A stretch of DNA of 8,868 bases from Chitinophagaceae bacterium UBA1946 (GCA_002336815.1 DDEU01000080.1:1-8868), one strand, 5' to 3'; positions 1-7,568 are shown, numbered from the stretch's first letter. Notes: generated by a model not told the origin, from the sequence alone. Made by a program: numbers and translations.

Positions 1-236
1 GAAGAAACCTGATCACCATGCTGATGAGCATCGAACTGATCCTGAACAGTGTGAACCTGAATTTCATTGCCTTTAATAAATATGTATGGCCGGATAAAAT
101 GGATGGCTTGTTTTTCACTTTGTTCATCATTGCCATTGCCGCTGCAGAAGCTGCTGTTGCCATAGCGATCATCATCAATCTGTACAGGAGCCATAATTCT
201 ATCGATGTAGAGCAGGCCGAAGAAATGAAATACTAA
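1..236 (+). CDS. nuoK: NADH-quinone oxidoreductase subunit K, C-terminal part (5' end outside window)
   Basis: NuoK is a small membrane subunit of respiratory complex I. It sits between NuoJ and NuoN and helps carry protons through the membrane arm. The reading frame is open from base 3 and starts inside the protein with RNLITMLMSIEL, matching the family's loop and second membrane helix (RRN...LMSIELMLN), so the ATG at base 18 is internal and the true start lies upstream of the window. About 78 of the usual 100 or so residues are present. Both functionally important intramembrane glutamates of the family are visible: one in MSIELILN (E. coli Glu36 equivalent) and one in AAAEAAVAIAI (Glu72 equivalent). 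The C-terminal tail is hydrophilic (YRSHNSIDVEQAEEMKY). The stop is TAA, 8 bases before nuoL. Identification is firm from the motifs and from gene order. Confidence 0.95.
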   Translation, partial: RNLITMLMSIELILNSVNLNFIAFNKYVWPDKMDGLFFTLFIIAIAAAEAAVAIAIIINLYRSHNSIDVEQAEEMKY

Positions 237-244
237 GAACACCG

Positions 245-2179
245 ATGCCAAATACAACTTACATATTACTGATCGTTTTCCTGCCCCTGGCAGCCTTCGC
301 CATCCTGGGGTTGTTTGGAAGAAAGCACTTTAACCAGTCTTCCGGCCTCATTGCCACATCGCTTTTGCTGGTATCCGCTGCATTGGCTTTTTATACTGCC
401 TATGGTTATTTTTTCCAGTACGGAAAAACAGGCGGCATCTACCAAAAGATCATTGTTTTCAAATATACCTGGCTCAGCTTCTCTCCCGGAATGTCGATCG
501 ACATGGGCGTATTGCTTGACCCGATCACTGCCATGATGCTCGTGGTAGTGCCGTTTATTTCGCTGATGGTGCACATTTACAGCCTGTCTTATTTAAAGGG
601 CGAAACAAGGTTCGCTACCTACTATGCTTTTTTGGGCCTGTTTACTTTTTCAATGTTGGGCCTCGTATTGTCTTCCAATATTTTCCAGATGTATTTTTTC
701 TGGGAACTGGTAGGTGTGTCTTCTTTCCTGCTGATCGGCTTTTACTACGACAAACCAAGCGCCGTTGCGGCCTGTAAAAAAGCGTTTATTGTTACCCGTT
801 TTGCCGACCTCGGTTTCCTGATCGGTATACTGGTACTTTCATTTTATGCCAATAGTTTTGATTTTGTTACCATCATCAACAGGCTGGCAGAGCCCAATGC
901 ACCGGAAGCACAGGCTGCAGTAGCTGCATCTTTCATGGGTGTGTCTGCGTTGTCCTGGGGTGTTGCACTGGTGTTTATCGGCGGCGCCGGAAAAAGCGCC
1001 ATGTTCCCTTTGCACATCTGGCTGCCGGATGCAATGGAAGGTCCCACACCCGTTTCGGCTTTGATACATGCTGCCACCATGGTAGTGGCAGGCGTATTTT
1101 TAGTAGCCAGGTTGTATCATGTTTTTAGTATGGCACACCCGGTATTGCATACTGTTGGATATATTGGTGCGTTCTCTGCTTTGTTTGCTGCAGTGATTGC
1201 CTGCACACAAACAGATATCAAAAGGGTGCTGGCCTATTCCACCATGTCGCAGATCGGTTTTATGATGTTTGCCCTTGGTGTTTCCGGTGCAAGTCTTGGT
1301 CAGAATGAAACAGGCTTCACAGCGGGTATGTTCCACCTGTTTACACATGCTATGTTCAAAGCATTGTTATTCCTGGGCGCCGGTGCAGTGATCCATTATA
1401 TCCACAGCAACGAAATGAAAGACATGGGCGGATTAAGAAAACATTTGCCCATTACACATGCTACTTTTTTAATTGCCTGTTTGGCCATTGCCGGTATCCC
1501 GCCCTTTGCAGGGTTCTTTAGTAAAGAAGAAATATTGCTGGCAGCGTTTGAACACAATAAGCTGATTTTTTATGTAGCCATACTTACATCAGCACTCACT
1601 GCTTTTTATATGTTCCGCCTGTATTTTAAAATATTCTGGAATAAGGAAGCTCACCTGCACGGTGAACATCATGGCGAGGGCGGTTTTGCAATGATGATGC
1701 CGCTGGTGGTATTGGCGCTGGCAGCCTGCTCTGCCGGTTTTATTCCTTTTGGAAATTTTGTTACTGCCGATGGAAAGCCAATGCCGACAGAGTTGCATCT
1801 TACTTTTTCCATAGCCCCGGTAGCGCTGGCGCTGCTGGCGATTGTTACTGCTGCCTGGTTGTATAAAAACGAAACTGGAAAATCTGCTAAGCTGGCAGCT
1901 TCACTCAATGGTTTTTACAAGGCGGCATACCATAAATTTTATATTGATGAGATCTATGTTTTTATAACACAAAAGATCATTTTCAACCTTATCGGCCGGC
2001 CGGCGGCATGGTTTGATAAGAACGTGGTAGATGGCATGGTGAATGCAACCGCCGATGGAACAGGCTTGCTGTCAGAAAAGATCAAAGGATTACAGTCAGG
2101 CAAAGTACAGCAATACGGAATTTACTTTTTAGCCGGTGTAATTGGGTTGGCAGTATTGTTTATTTATTTATGGAAATAG
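245..2179 (+). CDS. nuoL: NADH-quinone oxidoreductase subunit L, antiporter-like proton-pumping subunit
   Basis: NuoL is the distal Mrp-antiporter-like subunit of complex I and pumps protons using energy from quinone reduction. The 644 residues are close to the family's usual 610-650. The TM5 glutamate is E154 in FFWELVGVSSFLLIGFYY. The TM7 lysine is K250 in GGAGKSAMFPLHIWLPD, and the next helix carries H275 in ALIHAATMV. H364, H368 and K372 lie in FHLFTHAMFKALLFLGAG, and the TM12 lysine is K427 in GFFSKEEIL. A His-rich loop (residues 470-476) precedes the last helices. The C-terminal part (about 555-644) fits the long lateral helix plus final anchor helix that separates NuoL from NuoM and NuoN. 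The ATG at 245 gives the N-terminus MPNTTYILLIVFLPL, with the first helix starting where expected. No clear Shine-Dalgarno site precedes it. It is co-transcribed with nuoK upstream and nuoM 10 bases downstream. Confidence 0.97.
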   Translation: MPNTTYILLIVFLPLAAFAILGLFGRKHFNQSSGLIATSLLLVSAALAFYTAYGYFFQYGKTGGIYQKIIVFKYTWLSFSPGMSIDMGVLLDPITAMMLVVVPFISLMVHIYSLSYLKGETRFATYYAFLGLFTFSMLGLVLSSNIFQMYFFWELVGVSSFLLIGFYYDKPSAVAACKKAFIVTRFADLGFLIGILVLSFYANSFDFVTIINRLAEPNAPEAQAAVAASFMGVSALSWGVALVFIGGAGKSAMFPLHIWLPDAMEGPTPVSALIHAATMVVAGVFLVARLYHVFSMAHPVLHTVGYIGAFSALFAAVIACTQTDIKRVLAYSTMSQIGFMMFALGVSGASLGQNETGFTAGMFHLFTHAMFKALLFLGAGAVIHYIHSNEMKDMGGLRKHLPITHATFLIACLAIAGIPPFAGFFSKEEILLAAFEHNKLIFYVAILTSALTAFYMFRLYFKIFWNKEAHLHGEHHGEGGFAMMMPLVVLALAACSAGFIPFGNFVTADGKPMPTELHLTFSIAPVALALLAIVTAAWLYKNETGKSAKLAASLNGFYKAAYHKFYIDEIYVFITQKIIFNLIGRPAAWFDKNVVDGMVNATADGTGLLSEKIKGLQSGKVQQYGIYFLAGVIGLAVLFIYLWK

Positions 2180-2189
2180 AAACGCAAGG

Positions 2190-3668
2190 ATGAATTTATT
2201 ATTACTCATATTGGTTCCGCTTGCTACTGCCATCGCAGTATTGCTGATGCCGGGGAAAACGCAGGTACGATGGGCCGCTTTAACTGGCGCCGTGGTGCAA
2301 CTGGTACTATCCGGCGGACTGCTGATGGCTTACAGGGCTGCAAGAATGGCTGGCCAAACAACACAGATGCTGTTTGAGCAGCAACACAAATGGTTTCCCG
2401 GCTGGAGCATCAGTTTTCATTTGGGAGTAGATGGTATTTCAGTAGCCATGATATTGCTCACTTCTTTCGTAGTAATTGCAGGCGTACTCATCTCCTGGAA
2501 TATCGAAAAGATGACGAAGGAATTTTATTTCTTACTGATCTTATTAAGCCTGGGTGCCTATGGTTTCTTTATGTCGCTCGACCTGTTCCTGTTGTTCTTC
2601 TTTTTAGAAGTAGCAGTGATACCAAAATATTTACTGATCGGTATTTGGGGAAGCGGCAAAAAAGAATATGCTGCCAACAAACTTGCCTTGCTGCTGATGT
2701 TCGGCTCTGCGTTGGTGTTAGTAGGTATACTGGGCACCTATTTCGGCACCGATATCAAAACCTTTGATATGATGTCGCTGTCTGCTATCCATATCGCACC
2801 AGACGTTCAAAAGATATGTTTCCCGCTGCTCTTTGTGGGCTTCGGCATCTTTACAGCCCTGTTTCCTTTTCATACCTGGGTACCTGATGGTCACTCTTCA
2901 GCACCAACAGCGGGGTCCATGTTCCTGGCGGGTATCTCCATGAAACTCGGAGGTTATGGTTGTTTGCGGGTAGCAACAGCCTTGATGCCTGAGGGAGCAA
3001 AGGAATACAGTCATATCATTATCATACTTGCTTCCATTGCAATTTTATACGGCGCTTTTGCTACCATGATGCAGCGTGATTTTAAATACATCAATGCGTA
3101 TTCTTCGGTGAGCCATTGCGGTTTTGTATTGCTGGGTATTGGCATGCTTACCAAAACTGCCATCACCGGTGCAGTGTTGCAAATGGTAAGTCATGGTGTA
3201 ATGACAGCCTTATTCTTTGCTGTGATCGGCATGATCTACGAACGCACCCATACCCGTCAGGTAGATGAAATGGGTGGCCTGTTAAAAGTGATGCCGTTTA
3301 TTTCTACAGTATTGTTCATTGTAGGATTGTGTTCGCTCGGGTTGCCGGGGCTTAGTGGCTTTGCTGCTGAGATGACCATCTTTGTTGGATCCTGGCAAAA
3401 TGCAGACGCTTTTCACCGCATTGCAACTGTTGTGGCCTGTATGTCGATCGTGGTAACGGCGGTGTATATTTTAAGAGCCATTGGTAAAGTGGCCATGGGG
3501 CCGATAAAAGCGGCGAATGTTAATTTAACAGATGCCAACTGGTATGAAAAAACTGCGGCCATCATTTTAGTGGCCGGTATTTTGGCCATTGGGCTGGCAC
3601 CTTCCTGGTTGGTGAACCTGGTTGATCCGGGTGCTGATTTTATCATGCAAAAAATCGGGGTAAAATAA
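2190..3668 (+). CDS. nuoM: NADH-quinone oxidoreductase subunit M, antiporter-like subunit with unusual TM7
   Basis: NuoM is the middle proton-pumping subunit of the complex I membrane arm. The ATG at 2190 gives a 492-residue protein starting MNLLLLILVPLATAI, a normal NuoM first helix. The frame stays open back to an ATG at 2142, but that would overlap nuoL by 38 bases and add a non-membrane-like leader, so it is rejected. Family signatures seen are the TM5 glutamate E140 in FFFLEVAVIPKYLLIGIWG, FPFHTWVPDGHSSAPTAGS (225-243), TM8 lysine K252 in SMKLGGYG, SHCGFVLLGIG, MIYERTHTR, and TM12 glutamate E394 in GFAAEMTIFVGS. The TM7 lysine (E. coli Lys234), expected four residues before the LFPFH stretch, is F221 here (FGIFTALFPFH), and an extra lysine, K146, sits six residues after E140. 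This may be a lineage-specific form. The stop is 4 bases before nuoN. Confidence 0.96.
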   Translation: MNLLLLILVPLATAIAVLLMPGKTQVRWAALTGAVVQLVLSGGLLMAYRAARMAGQTTQMLFEQQHKWFPGWSISFHLGVDGISVAMILLTSFVVIAGVLISWNIEKMTKEFYFLLILLSLGAYGFFMSLDLFLLFFFLEVAVIPKYLLIGIWGSGKKEYAANKLALLLMFGSALVLVGILGTYFGTDIKTFDMMSLSAIHIAPDVQKICFPLLFVGFGIFTALFPFHTWVPDGHSSAPTAGSMFLAGISMKLGGYGCLRVATALMPEGAKEYSHIIIILASIAILYGAFATMMQRDFKYINAYSSVSHCGFVLLGIGMLTKTAITGAVLQMVSHGVMTALFFAVIGMIYERTHTRQVDEMGGLLKVMPFISTVLFIVGLCSLGLPGLSGFAAEMTIFVGSWQNADAFHRIATVVACMSIVVTAVYILRAIGKVAMGPIKAANVNLTDANWYEKTAAIILVAGILAIGLAPSWLVNLVDPGADFIMQKIGVK

Positions 3669-3672
3669 AACC

Positions 3673-5070
3673 ATGAATGATTTTTTAATTTTAATGAAAC
3701 CTGAACTGGCGGTAACCGTTATCATCTTCCTGTTGCTGTTTATTAAGTTAGGCAAAGGGATGAGCAACGGCAATATGCTGCTGTTGATACAGGGATTGCT
3801 TCTCCTCAATTTCGCATTGGGCTTTGTGTTGTTAGATGAAGGAAGTTTGTTTGGCGGGCTGTACAAAACCAGTTTGCTGATGGCTTTTCAGAAGAACCTG
3901 CTAAACCTGGGCGTATTCCTCATCTCTTTGTTATTTGCAGACTGGTTTAAGAAAAGCGAACACCTGCCGGAATATTTCATGCTGATGCTGTCAGCCCTGC
4001 TGGGAATGTTCTTTTTGATCTCAAGCGGTAATTTACTCATGTTCTACCTGTCGCTGGAGCTGGCGAGCATACCCGTTGCTGCCATGGCAAATTTTGACCT
4101 GCATAAAAAAATATCTTCCGAAGCTGCCATGAAGATGATCCTGTCTTCGGCATTTTCTTCCGGCATTTTATTGTTTGGTATCTCGCTGGTATACGGCGCT
4201 ACAGGTACCATCAGTTTTGACGAATTACCGGCTGTGATAAATGGAGGCGGCTTGCAGGTAATGGCCTTTATATTTTTATTTGCTGCCTTTGCATTCAAAT
4301 TGTCCATTGTGCCCTTTCATTTCTGGACGGCTGATGTGTACCAGGGATCACCTGCACCCACCGCTGCATTTCTTTCCGTAATATCAAAAGGTGCTTTTGC
4401 ATTCATCTTCCTAACGGCCTTGTATAAGGTATTTCAACCCCTGCACGCCACCTGGTACAATCTCATTATGGTACTGGCGGTGGTAACCATGCTGGTCGGG
4501 AACCTTTTTGCATTGCGCCAGCAGCAGATCAGGCGCTTCCTTGCCTTTTCATCCATTGCGCAGGTAGGTTTTATTTTGGTGGCATTGCTCAGTAACTCGC
4601 CTTCCGGAACAACTGCGATTGTATATTTTGTACTCATCTATATATTCTCCAACCTGGCAGCTTTTGCCGTGGCAGGCACCATCGAATCGCAAACTGGTAA
4701 AACAACGGTGAATGATTATAAAGGCTTGTATCAATCCAATCCATTCCTTTGCTGGATGATGGCGCTGGCCCTGTTCTCACTGGCAGGGGTGCCGCCAACA
4801 GCAGGCTTTTTTGGAAAATTATTCCTGATCACCGCCGGCGCAGAGCAGGCCAGCTATTTGTTTGTGATCGTGGTGGCGCTTAACCTCGTGATCTCCCTGT
4901 ACTACTACCTGCGGATCGTAAGGGCGATGTTCATGGATAAGAATGAACATCCATTACCTGTTATGACGGTGCAGTTCCCTGTAAAACTGGGCTTGATCCT
5001 TTGTGCAGCAGGTATTGTATTAACCGGGTTGATCAGTTGGATATATGATTACATCCAGTTGTTAAGTTGA
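3673..5070 (+). CDS. nuoN: NADH-quinone oxidoreductase subunit N, antiporter-like subunit
   Basis: NuoN is the proximal antiporter-like subunit of complex I, next to NuoK in the membrane arm. The 465 residues are near the family's 460-490. The expected charged membrane residues are present: E129 in FYLSLELASIPV (TM5), K154 in SSEAAMKMILSSAFSSGILL, TM7 lysine K209 in FAFKLSIVPFHFWTADVYQG, TM8 lysine K239 in SVISKGAFAF, and TM12 lysine K382 in PPTAGFFGKLFLI. The YGATGT motif (174-179) and SPAPTAAFLSVISKG are diagnostic for NuoN rather than NuoL or NuoM. The ATG at 3673 lies 4 bases after the nuoM stop, so translational coupling is likely. It is the last gene of the nuo cluster as judged from family order; the next gene is 94 bases away across a low-complexity spacer. 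No hairpin terminator is visible after the stop. Confidence 0.96.
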   Translation: MNDFLILMKPELAVTVIIFLLLFIKLGKGMSNGNMLLLIQGLLLLNFALGFVLLDEGSLFGGLYKTSLLMAFQKNLLNLGVFLISLLFADWFKKSEHLPEYFMLMLSALLGMFFLISSGNLLMFYLSLELASIPVAAMANFDLHKKISSEAAMKMILSSAFSSGILLFGISLVYGATGTISFDELPAVINGGGLQVMAFIFLFAAFAFKLSIVPFHFWTADVYQGSPAPTAAFLSVISKGAFAFIFLTALYKVFQPLHATWYNLIMVLAVVTMLVGNLFALRQQQIRRFLAFSSIAQVGFILVALLSNSPSGTTAIVYFVLIYIFSNLAAFAVAGTIESQTGKTTVNDYKGLYQSNPFLCWMMALALFSLAGVPPTAGFFGKLFLITAGAEQASYLFVIVVALNLVISLYYYLRIVRAMFMDKNEHPLPVMTVQFPVKLGLILCAAGIVLTGLISWIYDYIQLLS

Positions 5071-5079
5071 GAAAAAGAA

Positions 5080-5107
5080 GTAAAAAATCAAAAGTAAAAA
5101 TTCAAAA
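5080..5107 (+). repeat. 14-base A-rich tandem duplication downstream of nuoN
   Basis: Two adjacent 14-base units, GTAAAAAATCAAAA (5080-5093) and GTAAAAATTCAAAA (5094-5107), differ at one base. They lie in an A-rich stretch (26 of 38 bases are A from 5071 to 5108) directly after the nuoN stop. No hairpin can be drawn, so this is not an intrinsic terminator. Function is unknown. Confidence 0.75.
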
Positions 5108-5116
5108 GATACCATT

Positions 5117-5158
5117 AACTCATCACTCATCACTTATCACTCATCATTCATAACTCCT
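5117..5158 (+). repeat. Six degenerate heptamer repeats, consensus CACTCAT
   Basis: Six consecutive 7-base units read AACTCAT, CACTCAT, CACTTAT, CACTCAT, CATTCAT, AACTCCT. The array ends 6 bases before the ATG at 5165, so it forms most of the leader of that gene. The whole stretch 5109-5166 contains no G. It could be a microsatellite-like relic, a dispersed intergenic repeat family, or an unstructured translation leader. The sequence alone does not decide. Confidence 0.8.
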
Positions 5159-5164
5159 CATCCC

Positions 5165-5548
5165 ATGGCTATCAATAAAAATCATGAATTTGAAGAACTC
5201 GATGGAGTAAAATGTGGTATTGTGGAAAAGAATGTATCTCCTGAAAGAGTTGAATTCCTGAAAAAATTATTGGCGTACAATAAATATACGGTGATCGTTG
5301 TGCCTTCGCCTGCACCAAAAGCGGCAGCGGCGCCCAAACCCGTGGCAGAAGGAGAAGTTGCCACTCCACCACCGCCACCGCCTGCGCCAACCAGTTTTAC
5401 AGTGGGCGTAACAGATTACACTTTCAATGCAATCAATGCCATTTTTGGCAGGATGCTGAAAACACCGGATGGGCATATTGTTACGCAGGCTTTTTGGCAA
5501 CAAAAAGAAGCAGTGAGTCATGATGAAATTCCCTACTACGAAAGATAA
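5165..5548 (+). CDS. Hypothetical protein, 127 residues, two small domains joined by an Ala/Pro linker
   Basis: I do not recognise a named family. The protein has no signal peptide and no membrane segment, so it is probably cytoplasmic. The N-terminal part (1-46) has a mixed pattern, including SPERVEFLKKLLAYNKYTVIVV, which looks like one helix followed by one strand. Residues 47-77 form a low-complexity linker rich in Ala, Pro and Glu with six consecutive prolines (P68-P73). The C-terminal part (78-127) starts with the strand-like TSFTVGVTDYTFNAINAIFGR and ends in the charged tail EIPYYER. The ATG at 5165 directly follows the heptamer array, with no Shine-Dalgarno sequence. It shares the strand with nuoN and could be expressed from nuo read-through, since no terminator separates them. 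Good codon structure and two ordered-looking ends around a linker argue that it is a real gene. A link to complex I is only positional. Confidence 0.75.
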   Translation: MAINKNHEFEELDGVKCGIVEKNVSPERVEFLKKLLAYNKYTVIVVPSPAPKAAAAPKPVAEGEVATPPPPPPAPTSFTVGVTDYTFNAINAIFGRMLKTPDGHIVTQAFWQQKEAVSHDEIPYYER

Positions 5549-5562
5549 GTTTACTACTACTG

Positions 5563-5591
5563 TTTGTCGTTTTAATTTTATTGTATTTTAG
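5563..5591 (+). promoter_or_regulatory. Candidate Bacteroidota-type promoter for the DUF3857 gene
   Basis: TTTG at 5563-5566 is followed after 17 bases by TATTTTAG at 5584-5591, one mismatch from the Bacteroidota -7 element TAnnTTTG. The TTG-to-TAnnTTTG spacing fits the range reported for the phylum. Transcription would begin shortly before the ATG at 5620. This rests on pattern match only. Confidence 0.4.
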
Positions 5592-5619
5592 CTACTTCTT
5601 TAACCAAAACCACCACTTC

Positions 5620-7557
5620 ATGAAGCGCATTGCCAAGCGATCAGCTATTTTTACATTGATCATTTTTTCCTGTACACTGTCTTCATCAGCGCAAAACTTT
5701 ACTCCCTTTGCTGAACTTACCATGGACGAGGTTCAACTGAAGCAATGCAGTTTTGATCCCGAAGCCAATGCCGTAGTGTTGCTGCACGAAGCCCATTCTG
5801 ATTACGATGAATCTTATCACCTTGTTACCAAACACCATGTGCGGATAAAGATCCTGAAAGAAAAAGGATTGTCCAATGCAGACGTTTCCATTCCTTTCTG
5901 GCGAAAAGATGGCTTTGAAGAAGTAGTGGTTACCAATGCTGCTACCATCAGCATAGATGGTATGGGTAAAATAGAACAGGTAAAAGTGGGGCAGCGCTCC
6001 ATCTTCACCAAAAAGATCAACGAGCGGATCGGTGAAGTAGTCTTCTCTTTTCCCTCTGTAAAAGTTGGCGATGTGCTGGAATATGAATTCCAAAGTATCA
6101 TGAAACATTATGGCGGCCTGGAAGACTGGTATTTCCAGGAAGAAAGACCTGTTATGGTAAGTAAGTACACCCTGGTAATTGTGCCCAATACTGAGTTCAC
6201 GTACAGCGTGATCAAGCGACCTGATTTTGCGGTGGTTGTTACACCAAATGCTGCCACCAATTCTGTTTATTTTGAAATGAAAAATATCCCTGGCCTGGGC
6301 AACGAACCGTATATGGATTCCCGGAAGGATTATTTGCAGAAGGTTTTTTTCCAGCTCAGTGCATATGGCAGGGGCGATGGATTTAGCAGCAAATACATGA
6401 CCTCCTGGGACGAGGTGAACCGTGAAATGCTGAAGAACAGCGACTTTGGTGGCATGATCGGCAAGAGTATTCCCGGTACCGATGAGTTCATCAATAGCAT
6501 AAAGACAAAGGGCACCGAACTGGAAAAAATGAATGCGGTATATAATTATGTACGCAGCAATATCAACTGGAATGGCGGCAGCACCAAATATGCAGGCGAT
6601 GGGTTAAAAAATGCCTGGCAAAAAAAATCGGGTACCAGTGCAGAGATCAACTTTATCTTGCTGAACCTCTTAAGGGCGGCAGGTCTGCAGGCCGATCCGG
6701 TGATGGTGAGTGAAAGATGGCATGGTAAGGTGGATACCAACTATCCGTTTGTTGACCAGTTCAATTCAACTGTTGCTGGCGTTACCATCAATGGCACTGT
6801 GTATTACCTGGATGCAAGGAATAAATTCACTCCTGCCCACATCATCCCCAACAATATCCTGAATACAAAAGGTTTTTGGGTGAACAAGAAAACCGGTGGA
6901 CTGGTAAACATCGTGAATGATTCGCTGCGCTATGGCGAAAGCATTTTCAATACGCTTACTGTAAACGCAGATGGTTCGGTAGATGGAAAAGTACAGGTGA
7001 TCAGCGAAGGCTATGCAAGGGTAGAAAAGCTGGAAGACTATATGGATAACAAAAGTAGTTTTGTTGAGCACAACTTTAAAAAGATCAGTCTTGCTGCAGA
7101 GATAAAGAACTTCGAAGTTTTTAATACCGAAAATGATTCATTTCCCTTTAAGCAGCAATGCGACTTCACTTCAAAACTTTCGGGTACCGGGGATTATATC
7201 ATGGTGCCACTGAACCTGTTCTCCGGTTTCATAAAAAATCCTTTTACCGGCAGCAATCGTTTTTCCAATGTGAATTTTGGGTACAAACGCTCCGTGTATA
7301 TTGCTACCAATATCAGCCTGCCTGCAGGTTTTGTGGTAGATGCGTTGCCAAGGGGGGTAAGGTTAATGAGTGAGGAGAAAGATATTTTAATGAACCGGCT
7401 GGTAGAATACAATAAAGAAGGCAATACAGTCAATGTGGGTATCCGGATCGATTTTTCAAAAAGCCTGTATGATGCATTTGAGTATCCTATGCTGCAGGCC
7501 TTTTATATAAAAATGTTTGAGTATTTGGATGAGCCCCTGTTGTTAAAAAAGAAATAG
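5620..7557 (+). CDS. Exported DUF3857 / transglutaminase-like domain protein, probably non-catalytic
   Basis: The product has 645 residues from the ATG at 5620. An upstream in-frame TTG (5581) would add 13 residues ahead of an otherwise normal signal peptide and would overlap the promoter candidate, so it is rejected. Residues 1-25 form a signal peptide (MKRIAKRSAIFTLIIFSC..SSSAQ), so the protein is periplasmic or outer-membrane facing. Residues about 60-225 resemble DUF3857 (ESYHLVTKHHVRIKILKEKG.., GDVLEYEFQS). Residues about 300-410 resemble a transglutaminase core (EKMNAVYNYVRSNINWNGG, AEINFILLNLLRAAGLQADP, NGTVYYLDAR). The rest (about 440-640) is beta-rich, like the C-terminal part of such proteins. 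The expected catalytic Cys is replaced in SGTSAEIN (T339/S340), and the His position appears to be N382; only D398 remains. There is no Cys within the core. The stop is 11 bases from that of the convergent lipoprotein gene. Function in the cell is not known. Confidence 0.88.
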   Translation: MKRIAKRSAIFTLIIFSCTLSSSAQNFTPFAELTMDEVQLKQCSFDPEANAVVLLHEAHSDYDESYHLVTKHHVRIKILKEKGLSNADVSIPFWRKDGFEEVVVTNAATISIDGMGKIEQVKVGQRSIFTKKINERIGEVVFSFPSVKVGDVLEYEFQSIMKHYGGLEDWYFQEERPVMVSKYTLVIVPNTEFTYSVIKRPDFAVVVTPNAATNSVYFEMKNIPGLGNEPYMDSRKDYLQKVFFQLSAYGRGDGFSSKYMTSWDEVNREMLKNSDFGGMIGKSIPGTDEFINSIKTKGTELEKMNAVYNYVRSNINWNGGSTKYAGDGLKNAWQKKSGTSAEINFILLNLLRAAGLQADPVMVSERWHGKVDTNYPFVDQFNSTVAGVTINGTVYYLDARNKFTPAHIIPNNILNTKGFWVNKKTGGLVNIVNDSLRYGESIFNTLTVNADGSVDGKVQVISEGYARVEKLEDYMDNKSSFVEHNFKKISLAAEIKNFEVFNTENDSFPFKQQCDFTSKLSGTGDYIMVPLNLFSGFIKNPFTGSNRFSNVNFGYKRSVYIATNISLPAGFVVDALPRGVRLMSEEKDILMNRLVEYNKEGNTVNVGIRIDFSKSLYDAFEYPMLQAFYIKMFEYLDEPLLLKKK

Positions 7558-7568
7558 GTAAGCTGATG

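Noticed and set aside
1655..1674. His-rich loop in NuoL as a possible metal site
   Set aside because: Short His-rich loops before the last helices are common in NuoL proteins, and there is no further sign of a specific metal-binding motif.
2142..2189. Upstream ATG that would extend NuoM by 16 residues
   Set aside because: It overlaps nuoL by 38 bases, and the added residues do not resemble a NuoM N-terminus. The ATG at 2190 gives a normal first membrane helix and operon-like spacing.
5581..5619. TTG start adding 13 residues to the DUF3857 protein
   Set aside because: The extension precedes a complete signal peptide that starts at the ATG at 5620, and it falls on the likely promoter element.
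5686..6108. Long antisense frame (140 residues) inside the DUF3857 gene
   Set aside because: The sense frame has clear domain motifs and a signal peptide. The antisense product has no recognisable pattern and is a codon-bias shadow.
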